Shown piece after piece: positions 52,378-60,364 of a stretch of DNA of 63,541 bases. The DNA is from Bacillota bacterium (GTDB taxonomy: Bacteria; Bacillota; Clostridia; Oscillospirales; Acutalibacteraceae). Within the stretch, counting starts at the first letter, position 1. Each line of letters begins with the position of its first letter. A model generated the notes under the pieces. The model did not search any database and had not been told where the DNA came from. It was given only the letters and a program-made list of their open reading frames with translations. The position numbers and the translations under genes were made by a program. The stretch spans positions 1 through 63,541 of the forward strand of contig JAEYPT010000004.1 of the NCBI GenBank assembly GCA_023410445.1, given 5' to 3'.

Positions 52378-52405
52378 TTGACAATGGCGGAATCAGTGCT
52401 ATAAT
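52378..52405 (+). promoter_or_regulatory. Promoter of the NifH-like gene
   Basis: Perfect TTGACA and TATAAT boxes are 16 bp apart. The predicted leader is about 225 bases, long enough for attenuation. Confidence 0.85.
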
Positions 52406-52490
52406 TAGTTCACAATCGTAGTTTTACGGATTCTGGCGCTGCGTCCGGGCGGATTTTCCGCATGGGCGCAATTCCGGAGAACGGAGACCG

Positions 52491-52555
52491 ACCGGACAAC
52501 CGGAGGCCGAGCATGTATGCTTTTTGCATGGATGCCCGGCCGTTTTTTATTTTTT
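52491..52555 (+). promoter_or_regulatory. Leader motif and terminator (attenuator) before the NifH-like gene
   Basis: ACCGGACAACCGGAGGCC (52491-52508) runs into a terminator: 16-base arms at 52505-52520 and 52526-52541 closed by TTTTT, then GTTTTTTATTTTTT. The 5' arm contains part of the ribosome site and the start codon of a leader peptide, so translation and termination exclude each other. A further hairpin (CCTTCC/GGAAGG) lies at 52556-52586. Confidence 0.7.
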
Positions 52556-52590
52556 CCTTCCTGCACCCGGTTCGGGTGGTGGAAGGCTAA
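52513..52590 (+). CDS. Putative leader peptide of the NifH-like gene
   Basis: A 25-codon frame from ATG 52513 to TAA 52590 with GGAGG exactly six bases upstream. It begins MYAFCMDARPF, placing adjacent Cys and Met codons (TGC ATG) in the loop and 3' arm of the terminator. Scarcity of Cys- or Met-tRNA could stall the ribosome there and free transcription into the NifH-like gene. This is inferred from position only. Confidence 0.5.
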   Translation: MYAFCMDARPFFIFSFLHPVRVVEG

Positions 52591-52636
52591 TTGGAACTTC
52601 TTAATACTACACCGTTATAAAGGAGAACGAGAGGAA

Positions 52637-53503
52637 ATGAGCAAAAAGCTGAAACAGATTGCAATCTACGGGAAGGGTGGAATTGGGAAGTCGACGACGA
52701 CTTCGAACATCAGCGCGGCGCTGTCTAAGATGGGGTACAAGGTGATGCAGTTCGGCTGCGACCCGAAGAGCGACTCAACGAACACCCTGCGCGGAGGCGA
52801 ATACATTCCTACCGTACTGGATACCCTCCGGGAAAAGGGAACGGTCAATGCGAACGACGTGGTGTTTCAGGGCTTTAACGGCATTTACTGCGTGGAAGCG
52901 GGCGGCCCCGCCCCGGGCGTAGGCTGCGCGGGCAGGGGAATCATTACGGCGGTTCAGCTGTTCCGGCAGCAGAAAGTGTTCGAGGATTTGGACCTCGATT
53001 TCATCATCTTTGACGTTCTGGGCGACGTCGTGTGCGGCGGTTTCGCCATGCCGATCCGCGAAGGCATCGCGGAGCACGTGTTTACCGTTTCCTCCTCGGA
53101 CTTCATGTCCGTTTACGCAGCCAACAACCTGTTCAAAGGCATCAAGCAGTATTCCAATTCCGGCGGGGCGCTGTTGGGAGGAATCATTGCGAACTCCATC
53201 AATCAGCCTTACTCCAAGGACATTATCGATGATTTTGCGAAGCAGACGCATACACAGGTGGTGGAATACGTTCCGCGTTCGGTTACGGTCACGCAGTGCG
53301 AGCTTCAGGGAAAAACGACCATCGAGGGAGCACCCGGTTCCGAACAGGCCAAGGTTTATACCCACTTGGCAGAAAAAATTGCGGCACACGAAGTCTCCCA
53401 TACTCCCTCACCGCTCGGAACGTCCGAACTCCGGGCTTGGGCATCAGGGTGGAGCAAGCAGATTCTTGACGTGGAAGCGAAGAGAATCGCGGCGGACGCC
53501 TAA
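52637..53503 (+). CDS. nifH: NifH-like iron protein (reductase of the nitrogenase-like enzyme)
   Basis: A 288-residue P-loop ATPase. Walker A YGKGGIGKSTTT is at about 11-22. The [4Fe-4S] ligands between the two subunits are C96 (GVGCAGRGI) and C132 (DVLGDVVCGGF). Arg99 matches the ADP-ribosylation site of NifH. It feeds electrons to the NifD/K-like complex with ATP hydrolysis. It is transcribed alone, opposite to the other genes of the system, behind an attenuator. The ATG at 52637 follows GAGAGG closely. Confidence 0.93.
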   Translation: MSKKLKQIAIYGKGGIGKSTTTSNISAALSKMGYKVMQFGCDPKSDSTNTLRGGEYIPTVLDTLREKGTVNANDVVFQGFNGIYCVEAGGPAPGVGCAGRGIITAVQLFRQQKVFEDLDLDFIIFDVLGDVVCGGFAMPIREGIAEHVFTVSSSDFMSVYAANNLFKGIKQYSNSGGALLGGIIANSINQPYSKDIIDDFAKQTHTQVVEYVPRSVTVTQCELQGKTTIEGAPGSEQAKVYTHLAEKIAAHEVSHTPSPLGTSELRAWASGWSKQILDVEAKRIAADA

Positions 53504-53510
53504 ATATTAC

Positions 53511-53538
53511 TTGACATATATCTAATAAATGCTATAAT
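53511..53538 (+). promoter_or_regulatory. Promoter before T-box 1
   Basis: Perfect TTGACA and TATAAT are 16 bp apart, just after the NifH-like stop codon. Confidence 0.8.
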
Positions 53539-53544
53539 ATCCTC

Positions 53545-53842
53545 AACAATTGAATCGCAAAACACTGGGAAAGAGAAAGTAAACTTTTTGATTTATTTTA
53601 CAGAGAATCCTTTTGTGCTGAAAGAGGATAAATAAATGATCAGTTGAAAATGGCTCTGGAGTGGCGCACCGAGGCGAGATGCTTAGGCTGCGACGGAGGT
53701 TGACCGTTACAACGACCGAAGTATATCCGAAGAAATTCGGCGTACTTTACGAGGCCTGCACCGTGAGGCACAGGTAAACAGAAGTGGTAACACGAGGATA
53801 TCGAATCCCGTCTTCTTGAGAAATCAGGAAGACGGGATTTTT
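53545..53842 (+). promoter_or_regulatory. T-box leader 1, probable Met specificity
   Basis: Stem I shows an AGTA bulge (GAGAAAGTAAAC) facing GAAAATGGCTCT, the loop-E arrangement, with ATG (53650-53652) as specifier. The distal loop GTGCTGAAAG, the T-box sequence AAGTGGTAACACG (53782-53794) and a terminator (AATCCCGTCTTC with GAAGACGGGATT, T run to 53842) follow. Uncharged Met-tRNA would favour read-through. Confidence 0.87.
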
Positions 53843-53888
53843 TATCGATACAGCAAAATTCACAATAACTCATTTGGGGGAATTTCAA

Positions 53889-55022
53889 TTGGATATCAAC
53901 ACAATCTGTATTCACGGCAGTGACGACCCATCGGACTGTACCGGCTCCGTGACGGTTCCAATTTATCAGGCGGCGACCTTTTCGCACCTCGGCTTTGGGA
54001 AAAGTACGGGGTATGACTATTCCCGGATGCAGAATCCCACGCGGGAGCATTTGGAAAAGGTTGTGGCCGCGTTGGAGCACGGAGCGGACTGCATGGCGTT
54101 TTCGTCCGGAATGGCTGCCATTGCCGCATTGATGGAACTGTTTCACATCGGAGACCACATCATCGCAACTGACGATCTGTACGGCGGTTCGATCCGCCTG
54201 TTCCGGACAATTTCGGAAAAAAACGGCCTGAGCTTTGATTATGCGGACACCTCCGACCTTGTGGAAGTTGAAAAATTAATCCGACCGCAGACGAAGGCAC
54301 TCTTTATTGAAACCCCTACCAACCCCATGATGCATGTAACCGATCTTGCACAAGCAGCGGCGGTTGCCCACCGGCATAATCTTCTTGTGATTGTGGATAA
54401 CACATTTTTGACTCCCTACTTTCAGACGCCTCTCGTGCTTGGCGCCGATCTTGTCGTTCACAGCGGGACGAAGTATCTTTGCGGGCATAACGATACGCTG
54501 GCCGGGTTTCTCGTACCGAAAACACAGGAGCTTTCCGAAAAACTGCGAGCTATTTATAAAACGACGGGGGCATGTCTCGCCCCGCTGGACAGCTGGCTGG
54601 TGATCCGCGGCATCAAAACGCTTGCAGTCCGCATGGACCGTCAGCAGGCGAATGCGGAAAAAATCGCAGACTGGCTGTGCGGACAGCAGAAAATCAAAAA
54701 CGTGTATTACGTTGGGCTCAGAAACCACCCGGGCTATGAAATCAGCAGAAAACAGTCCACAGGGTTCGGTGCCATGATTTCCTTTGAGGCTGATTCGGAA
54801 CAGACTGCCGTCAATCTGCTGGAACGGGTGAAAATGATTCATTTTGCGGAGAGTTTAGGCGGAGTGGAAACGCTGATCACCTATCCCGCAACGCAGACCC
54901 ATGCGGATCTTTCCCCCGAGGAGCGGGAAGCACGCGGCATTAACGCCGGACTTTTGCGCCTTTCCGTCGGGCTGGAATCCGTCGACGATATTATCGGCGA
55001 CCTGCAGCAGGCGTTGGCATAG
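53889..55022 (+). CDS. Trans-sulfuration-family PLP enzyme (cystathionine synthase/lyase-like)
   Basis: 377 residues. The PLP lysine is in HSGTKYLCGHNDTLAG, and the YSRMQNPTREHLEKVVAALEHG and FIETPTNPMMHVTDL blocks are typical. It may act as cystathionine gamma-synthase, beta- or gamma-lyase, or methionine gamma-lyase; sequence alone does not separate these. The start is taken as TTG 53889 with GGGGGA upstream; another TTG at 53874 is possible. The T-box(Met) leader places it in methionine metabolism. It lies 12 bases before the PatB-like gene. Confidence 0.9.
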   Translation: MDINTICIHGSDDPSDCTGSVTVPIYQAATFSHLGFGKSTGYDYSRMQNPTREHLEKVVAALEHGADCMAFSSGMAAIAALMELFHIGDHIIATDDLYGGSIRLFRTISEKNGLSFDYADTSDLVEVEKLIRPQTKALFIETPTNPMMHVTDLAQAAAVAHRHNLLVIVDNTFLTPYFQTPLVLGADLVVHSGTKYLCGHNDTLAGFLVPKTQELSEKLRAIYKTTGACLAPLDSWLVIRGIKTLAVRMDRQQANAEKIADWLCGQQKIKNVYYVGLRNHPGYEISRKQSTGFGAMISFEADSEQTAVNLLERVKMIHFAESLGGVETLITYPATQTHADLSPEEREARGINAGLLRLSVGLESVDDIIGDLQQALA

Positions 55023-55034
55023 GGGGGATGGAAC

Positions 55035-56279
55035 ATGAGCAGTCAGTTTGATGAGATCGTTGAACGCCGGGGAACCAACTCTCTGAAATACGATTTCGCT
55101 GCGGAACGGGGTAAGCCGAACGATGTTCTTCCGTTTTGGGTTGCGGATATGGATTTTCGGGTGTGTCCGCCCGTGATACAGGCTCTGACGAAATCTGCGG
55201 AACACGGTATTTTCGGCTATTCCGAATGCAAAGAGGGATACTTTGAGGCTTTGCAAAACTGGTATTCGAAATATTTTAGCTGGGACATTCAAAGCGAGTG
55301 GCTCGTCAAGACGCCCGGAGTCGTTTTTGCCATCTGTTCGGCAATCCGGGCGCTGACAAAAGAGGGAGATGCCGTACTAATTCAGCAGCCGGTGTATTAC
55401 CCGTTCTCCGAGTCGATTTTATCGAACAAACGAAAACTGGTGAATTGCCCGCTGATTTACGCCGATGGGAAATATTCCATCAATTTTCAGGACTTGGAAG
55501 AGAAGATTGTCCGGAACAAGGTAAAGCTGTTTCTCCTTTGCAGCCCACACAACCCGGTCGGCCGGGTGTGGACGAAGGAAGAATTGACCCGTGTGGGGGA
55601 TATCTGCGTCAGGCACAGCGTCCTTGTCGTCTCGGACGAGATTCATGCGGATTTTACCTATCCAGGGTATCGGCATTCCGTGTTTGCGTCGTTGAAACAG
55701 GAATATGGGGAACGGACCATCACCTGCACCGCTCCCAGCAAGACGTTCAATCTTGCCGGGCTGCAGATTTCCAATATCTTAATTCCAAACCGCGGCATCC
55801 GGAATCAGTTCCAACAAGAGTTGGTAAGAACCGGCTATTCGCAGCTCAACACGGCGGGGCTTGTTGCCTGTCAGGCAGCGTATGAGGGCGGAAGGCCGTG
55901 GCTCGAAGAATTAAAACGGTATCTTACCGGAAATCTTGACTTCGTTCGCAGCTTTTTAAATGAACGGCTGCCGGAGGTCAGGCTGGTTGAACCGCAGGGA
56001 ACTTATCTGCTGTGGCTGGATTTCCGCAGCCTTGGTTTGAGCGCCGACCGGCTGGAAGACCTTGTTACCAACCAATCAAAGCTCTGGCTAGACAGGGGGG
56101 AACTATTCGGGGAGGAAGGTGCAGGCTTTGAGCGGATCAATATCGCCTGCCCGAGGGCTTCGCTCGAGGCCGCGCTGTTAAGGCTTGAGCGGGCTGTTTT
56201 GCAGCTTTCGCATATTCTGGCAACAAAATTTGACAACACAGCGATCATGCTTTCTCATTCAATGGCAGTAAATGATTAA
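55035..56279 (+). CDS. PatB/MalY-family C-S lyase (aminotransferase fold)
   Basis: 414 residues of fold-type I PLP enzymes. FWVADMDFRVCPPVI, the GVVFAICSAIRAL region, SPHNPVGRVWTKEEL, SDEIHADFTYPG and the lysine in APSKTFNLAGLQ identify the PatB/MalY cystathionine beta-lyase group. It cleaves C-S bonds, for instance cystathionine to homocysteine. A strong GGGGGG ribosome site precedes the ATG. An unusual tail of about 20 residues follows the normal C-terminus. Confidence 0.92.
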   Translation: MSSQFDEIVERRGTNSLKYDFAAERGKPNDVLPFWVADMDFRVCPPVIQALTKSAEHGIFGYSECKEGYFEALQNWYSKYFSWDIQSEWLVKTPGVVFAICSAIRALTKEGDAVLIQQPVYYPFSESILSNKRKLVNCPLIYADGKYSINFQDLEEKIVRNKVKLFLLCSPHNPVGRVWTKEELTRVGDICVRHSVLVVSDEIHADFTYPGYRHSVFASLKQEYGERTITCTAPSKTFNLAGLQISNILIPNRGIRNQFQQELVRTGYSQLNTAGLVACQAAYEGGRPWLEELKRYLTGNLDFVRSFLNERLPEVRLVEPQGTYLLWLDFRSLGLSADRLEDLVTNQSKLWLDRGELFGEEGAGFERINIACPRASLEAALLRLERAVLQLSHILATKFDNTAIMLSHSMAVND

Positions 56280-56286
56280 ATTGTAC

Positions 56287-56314
56287 TTGACATATATAAT
56301 AGGTATGTTATAAT
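56287..56314 (+). promoter_or_regulatory. Promoter before T-box 2
   Basis: TTGACA and TATAAT are 16 bp apart; the spacer TATATAATAGG resembles that of the promoter at 53511. Confidence 0.8.
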
Positions 56315-56320
56315 AAACGC

Positions 56321-56609
56321 AACAATTAAATAGATAAACACTGGGAAAGAGAGAGTAAACGATTGGTTTAATCTGACAGAGAGTCCTTGAATGCTGAAAG
56401 AGGATAGAGAAACGATCAGTTGAACATGGCTCTGGAGTGGCGCACCGAGGCGGAATGCTTAGGCTGCGACGGTGGTTGACCGTTACAACAAACGGAGTAT
56501 TTATCCATTCGGAGTACTTTTGAGGCCTGCGCCGTGAGGTAAAGGCGAATTGAAGTGGTAACACGAGATTTTTCAATCCCGTCTTCTTGTTTAAGAAGGC
56601 GGGAATTTT
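56321..56609 (+). promoter_or_regulatory. T-box leader 2, probable Met specificity
   Basis: It is strongly similar to T-box 1: GAGAGAGTAAAC faces GAACATGGCTCT with specifier ATG at 56426-56428. The T-box sequence AAGTGGTAACACG and a terminator (TCCCGTCTTCTT with AAGAAGGCGGGA, then TTTTT) follow. The stretch 56610-56854 holds only tiny frames (see rejected list). Confidence 0.87.
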
Positions 56610-56854
56610 TGCAAAAGGAAATCATTGAGCTGGGGGGAGTGGAGTTTTATGGTTTACCTATTACGGCGGGAGTGTACCCGTTTCTAAATAAAGAATCGAT
56701 CCATTAAAAAAATCCATCGAACTATATTTAGGGGGGATAATTTTGAACTACTGTATTACGCGTGTGGTATGAATGCGAGCACTGAATACGTCCAACCCGG
56801 TTCGAAGGCTGTGCGTTCCGTATTTTAGACATTATAATAATGAAGGTGTAAATT

Positions 56855-58477
56855 ATGAAAAAAAAATTGAATCGTGCTTTTGCAATTGCCTTAACTTTGG
56901 GACTGCTTTTGACGGGATGCTCCGGGCAGGCAGCTTCCGCTCCAGCATCTTCGCAGACGGTATCTTCACAGGCAGTAACTGCGCAGGCTTCTTCGGGAGC
57001 CCCGGCGGACGGCGGCAATATTGTGGTTGCGGAATCAGACGACCCGCAGAACATTAATCCGCTCTATGTTGTTGATCAGACCAGTTTTGATATTCAGCAG
57101 GCTTTGTATTCGCCGTTTTTTGAAATTGTTAAAGGCAAGTTGTTCTACGGCAACGGCTTATTGGAAAGTGTTACCGCAAACAGCGATTCGAGCGTGTTTA
57201 CGTTGAAGCTGAAATCAAACCTGAAATGGCATGACGGTCAGCCGATTACGGCGGACGATATTGTTTTTACAATGAATACGCTGATTGATAAAAATCAGAA
57301 TGTTCCCTATCAGTCCTACGGATATATCGACGGAAAAGCAGTAACGACGAAAAAGGTGGATAACCTGACGGTAACGATTACATTGCCGAAGTCTTCCGCC
57401 GGGTTTCTCGGTGGCCTGAGCCAGATTTACTGCATTCCGAAGCATATTTATCAAAATGTCAGCAATATCGGCAAAAGCAGTTTGAACAATAATCCGATCG
57501 GAAGCGGTCCCTATAAATTCAAGTCCTACACTCCGGGCCAGTCTTTTGTGGTCCAGCGCTTTGACGATTACTTCGACGGAAAACCTCACCTCGAGACCGT
57601 TACCTTCAAAATCGTCAAAAATGCCAGCACCGCCGATGCGTCTCTGGCCAGCGGCGACATTAACGCGCGGCTGATCAGCAGCACGGAATATGACACGGTG
57701 AATCAATCCGGGAAAGTGAATATTTATAGCTATGACTCCGGCCGTGTGAATGCGCTCAGCTTTAATCAGAATAAGAGCGCTTTGCAGGATGTGCGGGTCC
57801 GTCAGGCAATCGCATACGCTTTAAATAAAGAAGAACTGACGCAGTTTGCTTTTGTTTCAAATCAGTTTGCATCGCCTGCCTATTCTGTTTTTACACCGGA
57901 TACCAGTTTCTACGATGCAAATCTGACCAAATACGACAACGACGCCAGTAAGGCGAAACAGCTGCTGCAGCAGGCCGGAAAGGCTTCGCTCAAGCTGAAT
58001 ATCCTTTATATTTCGACGGATAAGACAATGGAAAGCGAAGCAACCTACATCAAACAGAAATTGGCGCAGGTTGGAATTGATCTGGAGCTTTATCCGCTGG
58101 ACGAATCGACTTACAAGACCAAGATCAAGGATATGAGTTCAACCGATTTCGACCTCCTGCTGCATTACTATACGCTTGGGGAAGAACCCAGCCTTTATGC
58201 GGATATTATGAGCGGGAATAGCCGCAGCAATTACTCTCATGTGAAAGATTCCGAGCTTGACGCTCTTTGGCTGAAAGGCAACTCTACTTCCGACACAGCC
58301 GCGCGCGGAAAGATTTACGACGAAATTCAAAAACGCATCAACGATAACATGTATCTTTATCCCATCGCGTATTCCAAAGCATTTTACGCGTTTGATAAGA
58401 ATTACGGCGGTTACGATCAGGCAATTTTGAAGACCATCTATTATGATTATTCCAAGCTGTATCTGATAAAAAAATAA
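56855..58477 (+). CDS. Solute-binding family 5 lipoprotein (peptide/Met-type ABC importer)
   Basis: 540 residues. The signal peptide ends in lipobox LLTG-C22, then a Ser/Ala/Gln linker and a family-5 binding domain (SDDPQNINPLYVVDQTS; LKSNLKWHDGQPITADDIVFT; GSGPYKFKSY). It captures an oligopeptide, dipeptide, metal chelate or similar solute. A Met T-box upstream suggests methionine-containing peptides or a related sulfur compound, as inference. GAAGGTG precedes the ATG. Confidence 0.92.
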   Translation: MKKKLNRAFAIALTLGLLLTGCSGQAASAPASSQTVSSQAVTAQASSGAPADGGNIVVAESDDPQNINPLYVVDQTSFDIQQALYSPFFEIVKGKLFYGNGLLESVTANSDSSVFTLKLKSNLKWHDGQPITADDIVFTMNTLIDKNQNVPYQSYGYIDGKAVTTKKVDNLTVTITLPKSSAGFLGGLSQIYCIPKHIYQNVSNIGKSSLNNNPIGSGPYKFKSYTPGQSFVVQRFDDYFDGKPHLETVTFKIVKNASTADASLASGDINARLISSTEYDTVNQSGKVNIYSYDSGRVNALSFNQNKSALQDVRVRQAIAYALNKEELTQFAFVSNQFASPAYSVFTPDTSFYDANLTKYDNDASKAKQLLQQAGKASLKLNILYISTDKTMESEATYIKQKLAQVGIDLELYPLDESTYKTKIKDMSSTDFDLLLHYYTLGEEPSLYADIMSGNSRSNYSHVKDSELDALWLKGNSTSDTAARGKIYDEIQKRINDNMYLYPIAYSKAFYAFDKNYGGYDQAILKTIYYDYSKLYLIKK

Positions 58478-58554
58478 TCGAAAAGGTGGCTTAGCCAAAT
58501 AACAAATGGGCGGTCCGCATAGACGCGGGCTGCCTGTTCCGTTTGGTTTTTCAT

Positions 58555-59502
58555 ATGAAAAGAATCATAAATCGATTAGCGCAATCCGTATTGGTCATGC
58601 TCCTGGTCTCCGTTTTATGTTTTGTTCTCGTAAAAGCCGCGCCGGGTGACCCGGTGTTAGCCTATGTGCAGCCGAATATGAGCGAAGCCTATATTGCGGG
58701 AATGCGTGAGAGTTTGGGCCTGACGAAACCGCTTTATATCCAGTATTTTATTTGGTTTGGAAATATCATTCACGGGAATTTCGGAAATTCGCTGGTTAAC
58801 ACCCGCCCCGTGCTGCAGCAGATTCTGGAACGTATTCCGGCAACGCTTCTTCTTTCCGGCCTCAGCTTATTGCTTGGGCTACTTCTGTCCGTCCCGCTTG
58901 GGCTTTTCAGCGGGAAATATAAAAACGGCGTGCTGGATAAGATCACGGGAGCTCTGTCATACATAGGAATCTCCATTCCGACCTTCTGGTTCGGAATCCT
59001 TCTTATCTATTTGTTCGGCGTGACCCTTCACTGGCTGCCGACAATCGGAATGCGAAGCGACGGAATTCATACATTTTTCGATTTGCTGAGGCATTTGGTT
59101 TTGCCGTGTGCCGTATTGACATTTACCAATACGGCACAGTTTACGCAGTATATCCGCAGCAGCACCATTACCGAGCTCTCCAGCGATTATGTTTTGGTAC
59201 AGCGGGCAAACGGGCTGAGCGAACAGGGCATTCTGTTCCGCCATGTGCTCAAAAACGCGATTCTGCCGATGATTACGGTCATGGGAATCAGTCTGCAAAG
59301 TGTGGTTTCCGGGGCAATTATCACAGAGCAGGTTTTTGCCTGGCCGGGGACGGGGCAGCTTGCCGTAACGGCAGTTTCGACATTCGATTATCCCCTGATC
59401 ATGGGCATTACCATGTTTACGGCACTGATGATCGTAATCGGCAATCTGCTGGCGGATATTTTGTATACGGTCGTAGATCCTCGAATCCGGGCATCAAGTT
59501 AA
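58555..59502 (+). CDS. DppB/OppB-type ABC permease
   Basis: A 315-residue permease with six transmembrane helices. The N-terminal VLVMLLVSVLCFVLVKAAPGDP block and the EAA loop YVLVQRANGLSEQGILFRHV are typical. The ATG at 58555 has a poor ribosome site; an in-frame TTG at 58543 is possible. It is the first permease of the heterodimer. Confidence 0.92.
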   Translation: MKRIINRLAQSVLVMLLVSVLCFVLVKAAPGDPVLAYVQPNMSEAYIAGMRESLGLTKPLYIQYFIWFGNIIHGNFGNSLVNTRPVLQQILERIPATLLLSGLSLLLGLLLSVPLGLFSGKYKNGVLDKITGALSYIGISIPTFWFGILLIYLFGVTLHWLPTIGMRSDGIHTFFDLLRHLVLPCAVLTFTNTAQFTQYIRSSTITELSSDYVLVQRANGLSEQGILFRHVLKNAILPMITVMGISLQSVVSGAIITEQVFAWPGTGQLAVTAVSTFDYPLIMGITMFTALMIVIGNLLADILYTVVDPRIRASS

Positions 59503-59516
59503 ACGGGAGCGTTAAG

Positions 59517-60350
59517 ATGAGTAATCATGTTCAGAAAAATATCATTGCCGGTTTCCGGTCGAACAAACTGGCTGTTGCCGGAGTAGCGGCCATCCTTATC
59601 ATTGTTATTGCATCTTTTTTCTCTTTCCTCTATCCGGTTGACCCGAACGCCTTGGATGTGAATGCGCGTCTGGTTTCCTTTCGCTTTAACCACCCGTTCG
59701 GGACCGACGATATGGGGCGGGATTATCTTGCGCGCTGTCTCAGCGGCGGACGTGCTTCGCTTATCTGCGGCTTTCTTGCCATGATCCTTTCTACCCTGAT
59801 CGGTATTGTTGTCGGTTCTGTGAGCGGTTTTATCGGAGGGAGCCTCGATGCTGTCCTGATGCGGCTGGTGGATGCGCTGATGAGCTTGCCCACCTTCTTA
59901 ATCATGATCGTTATGAATGCGTATCTGAAACCGGGTCTCGGCAATGTGATCCTGATCATCGGTGCGCTGACCTGGATGAATGTTGCACGCATCGTACGCG
60001 GGCAGACTATGGCTCTGAAGGAACGGGATTATGTTGTGTACAGCATGGTATCCGGAGAACGAAAAGCGAAAATCATTCTTACCCACATTCTACCCAATAT
60101 GGTACCAACCATCATTGTTACGGCGACCATCAATATTGCACAGGCAATTCTGATGGAATCAGCGCTGAGCTTTTTTGGATTGGGCGTTCGGCCTCCGGCC
60201 GCTTCCTGGGGTAGTATGCTCAGCAACGCGCAGCAGTACCTTACACAGGCCCCCTGGCTTGCCGTTTTTCCCGGTTTGCTGATTCTGATTACCGTAATCA
60301 GCTTCAACTATCTTGGTGAAGCACTGCGGAAAGTATTTGAACCAAAGTAA
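59517..60350 (+). CDS. DppC/OppC-type ABC permease
   Basis: A 277-residue permease with the family opening (FRSNKLAVAGVAAILIIVI), HPFGTDDMGRDYLARCLSGGR and a C-terminal EAA loop followed by SALSFFGLGVRPPAASWG. GGGAG lies eight bases before the ATG. It starts 14 bases after the DppB-type gene. Confidence 0.93.
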   Translation: MSNHVQKNIIAGFRSNKLAVAGVAAILIIVIASFFSFLYPVDPNALDVNARLVSFRFNHPFGTDDMGRDYLARCLSGGRASLICGFLAMILSTLIGIVVGSVSGFIGGSLDAVLMRLVDALMSLPTFLIMIVMNAYLKPGLGNVILIIGALTWMNVARIVRGQTMALKERDYVVYSMVSGERKAKIILTHILPNMVPTIIVTATINIAQAILMESALSFFGLGVRPPAASWGSMLSNAQQYLTQAPWLAVFPGLLILITVISFNYLGEALRKVFEPK

Positions 60351-60364
60351 GGATGAATATCATA

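Noticed and set aside
46193..53503. A true dinitrogen-fixing nif cluster
   Set aside because: There is only one D/K pair, no nifE/N, nifV or nifI, and residues equivalent to His195, Gln191 and His442 are lost. The neighbours are sulfur and methionine genes.
56649..56687. 12-codon frame (MVYLLRRECTRF) after T-box 2, and a 9-codon TTG frame near 56743
   Set aside because: Both have G-rich ribosome-like sites, but there is no terminator, no conserved feature and no overlap with a control structure. Left as possible leader peptides only.
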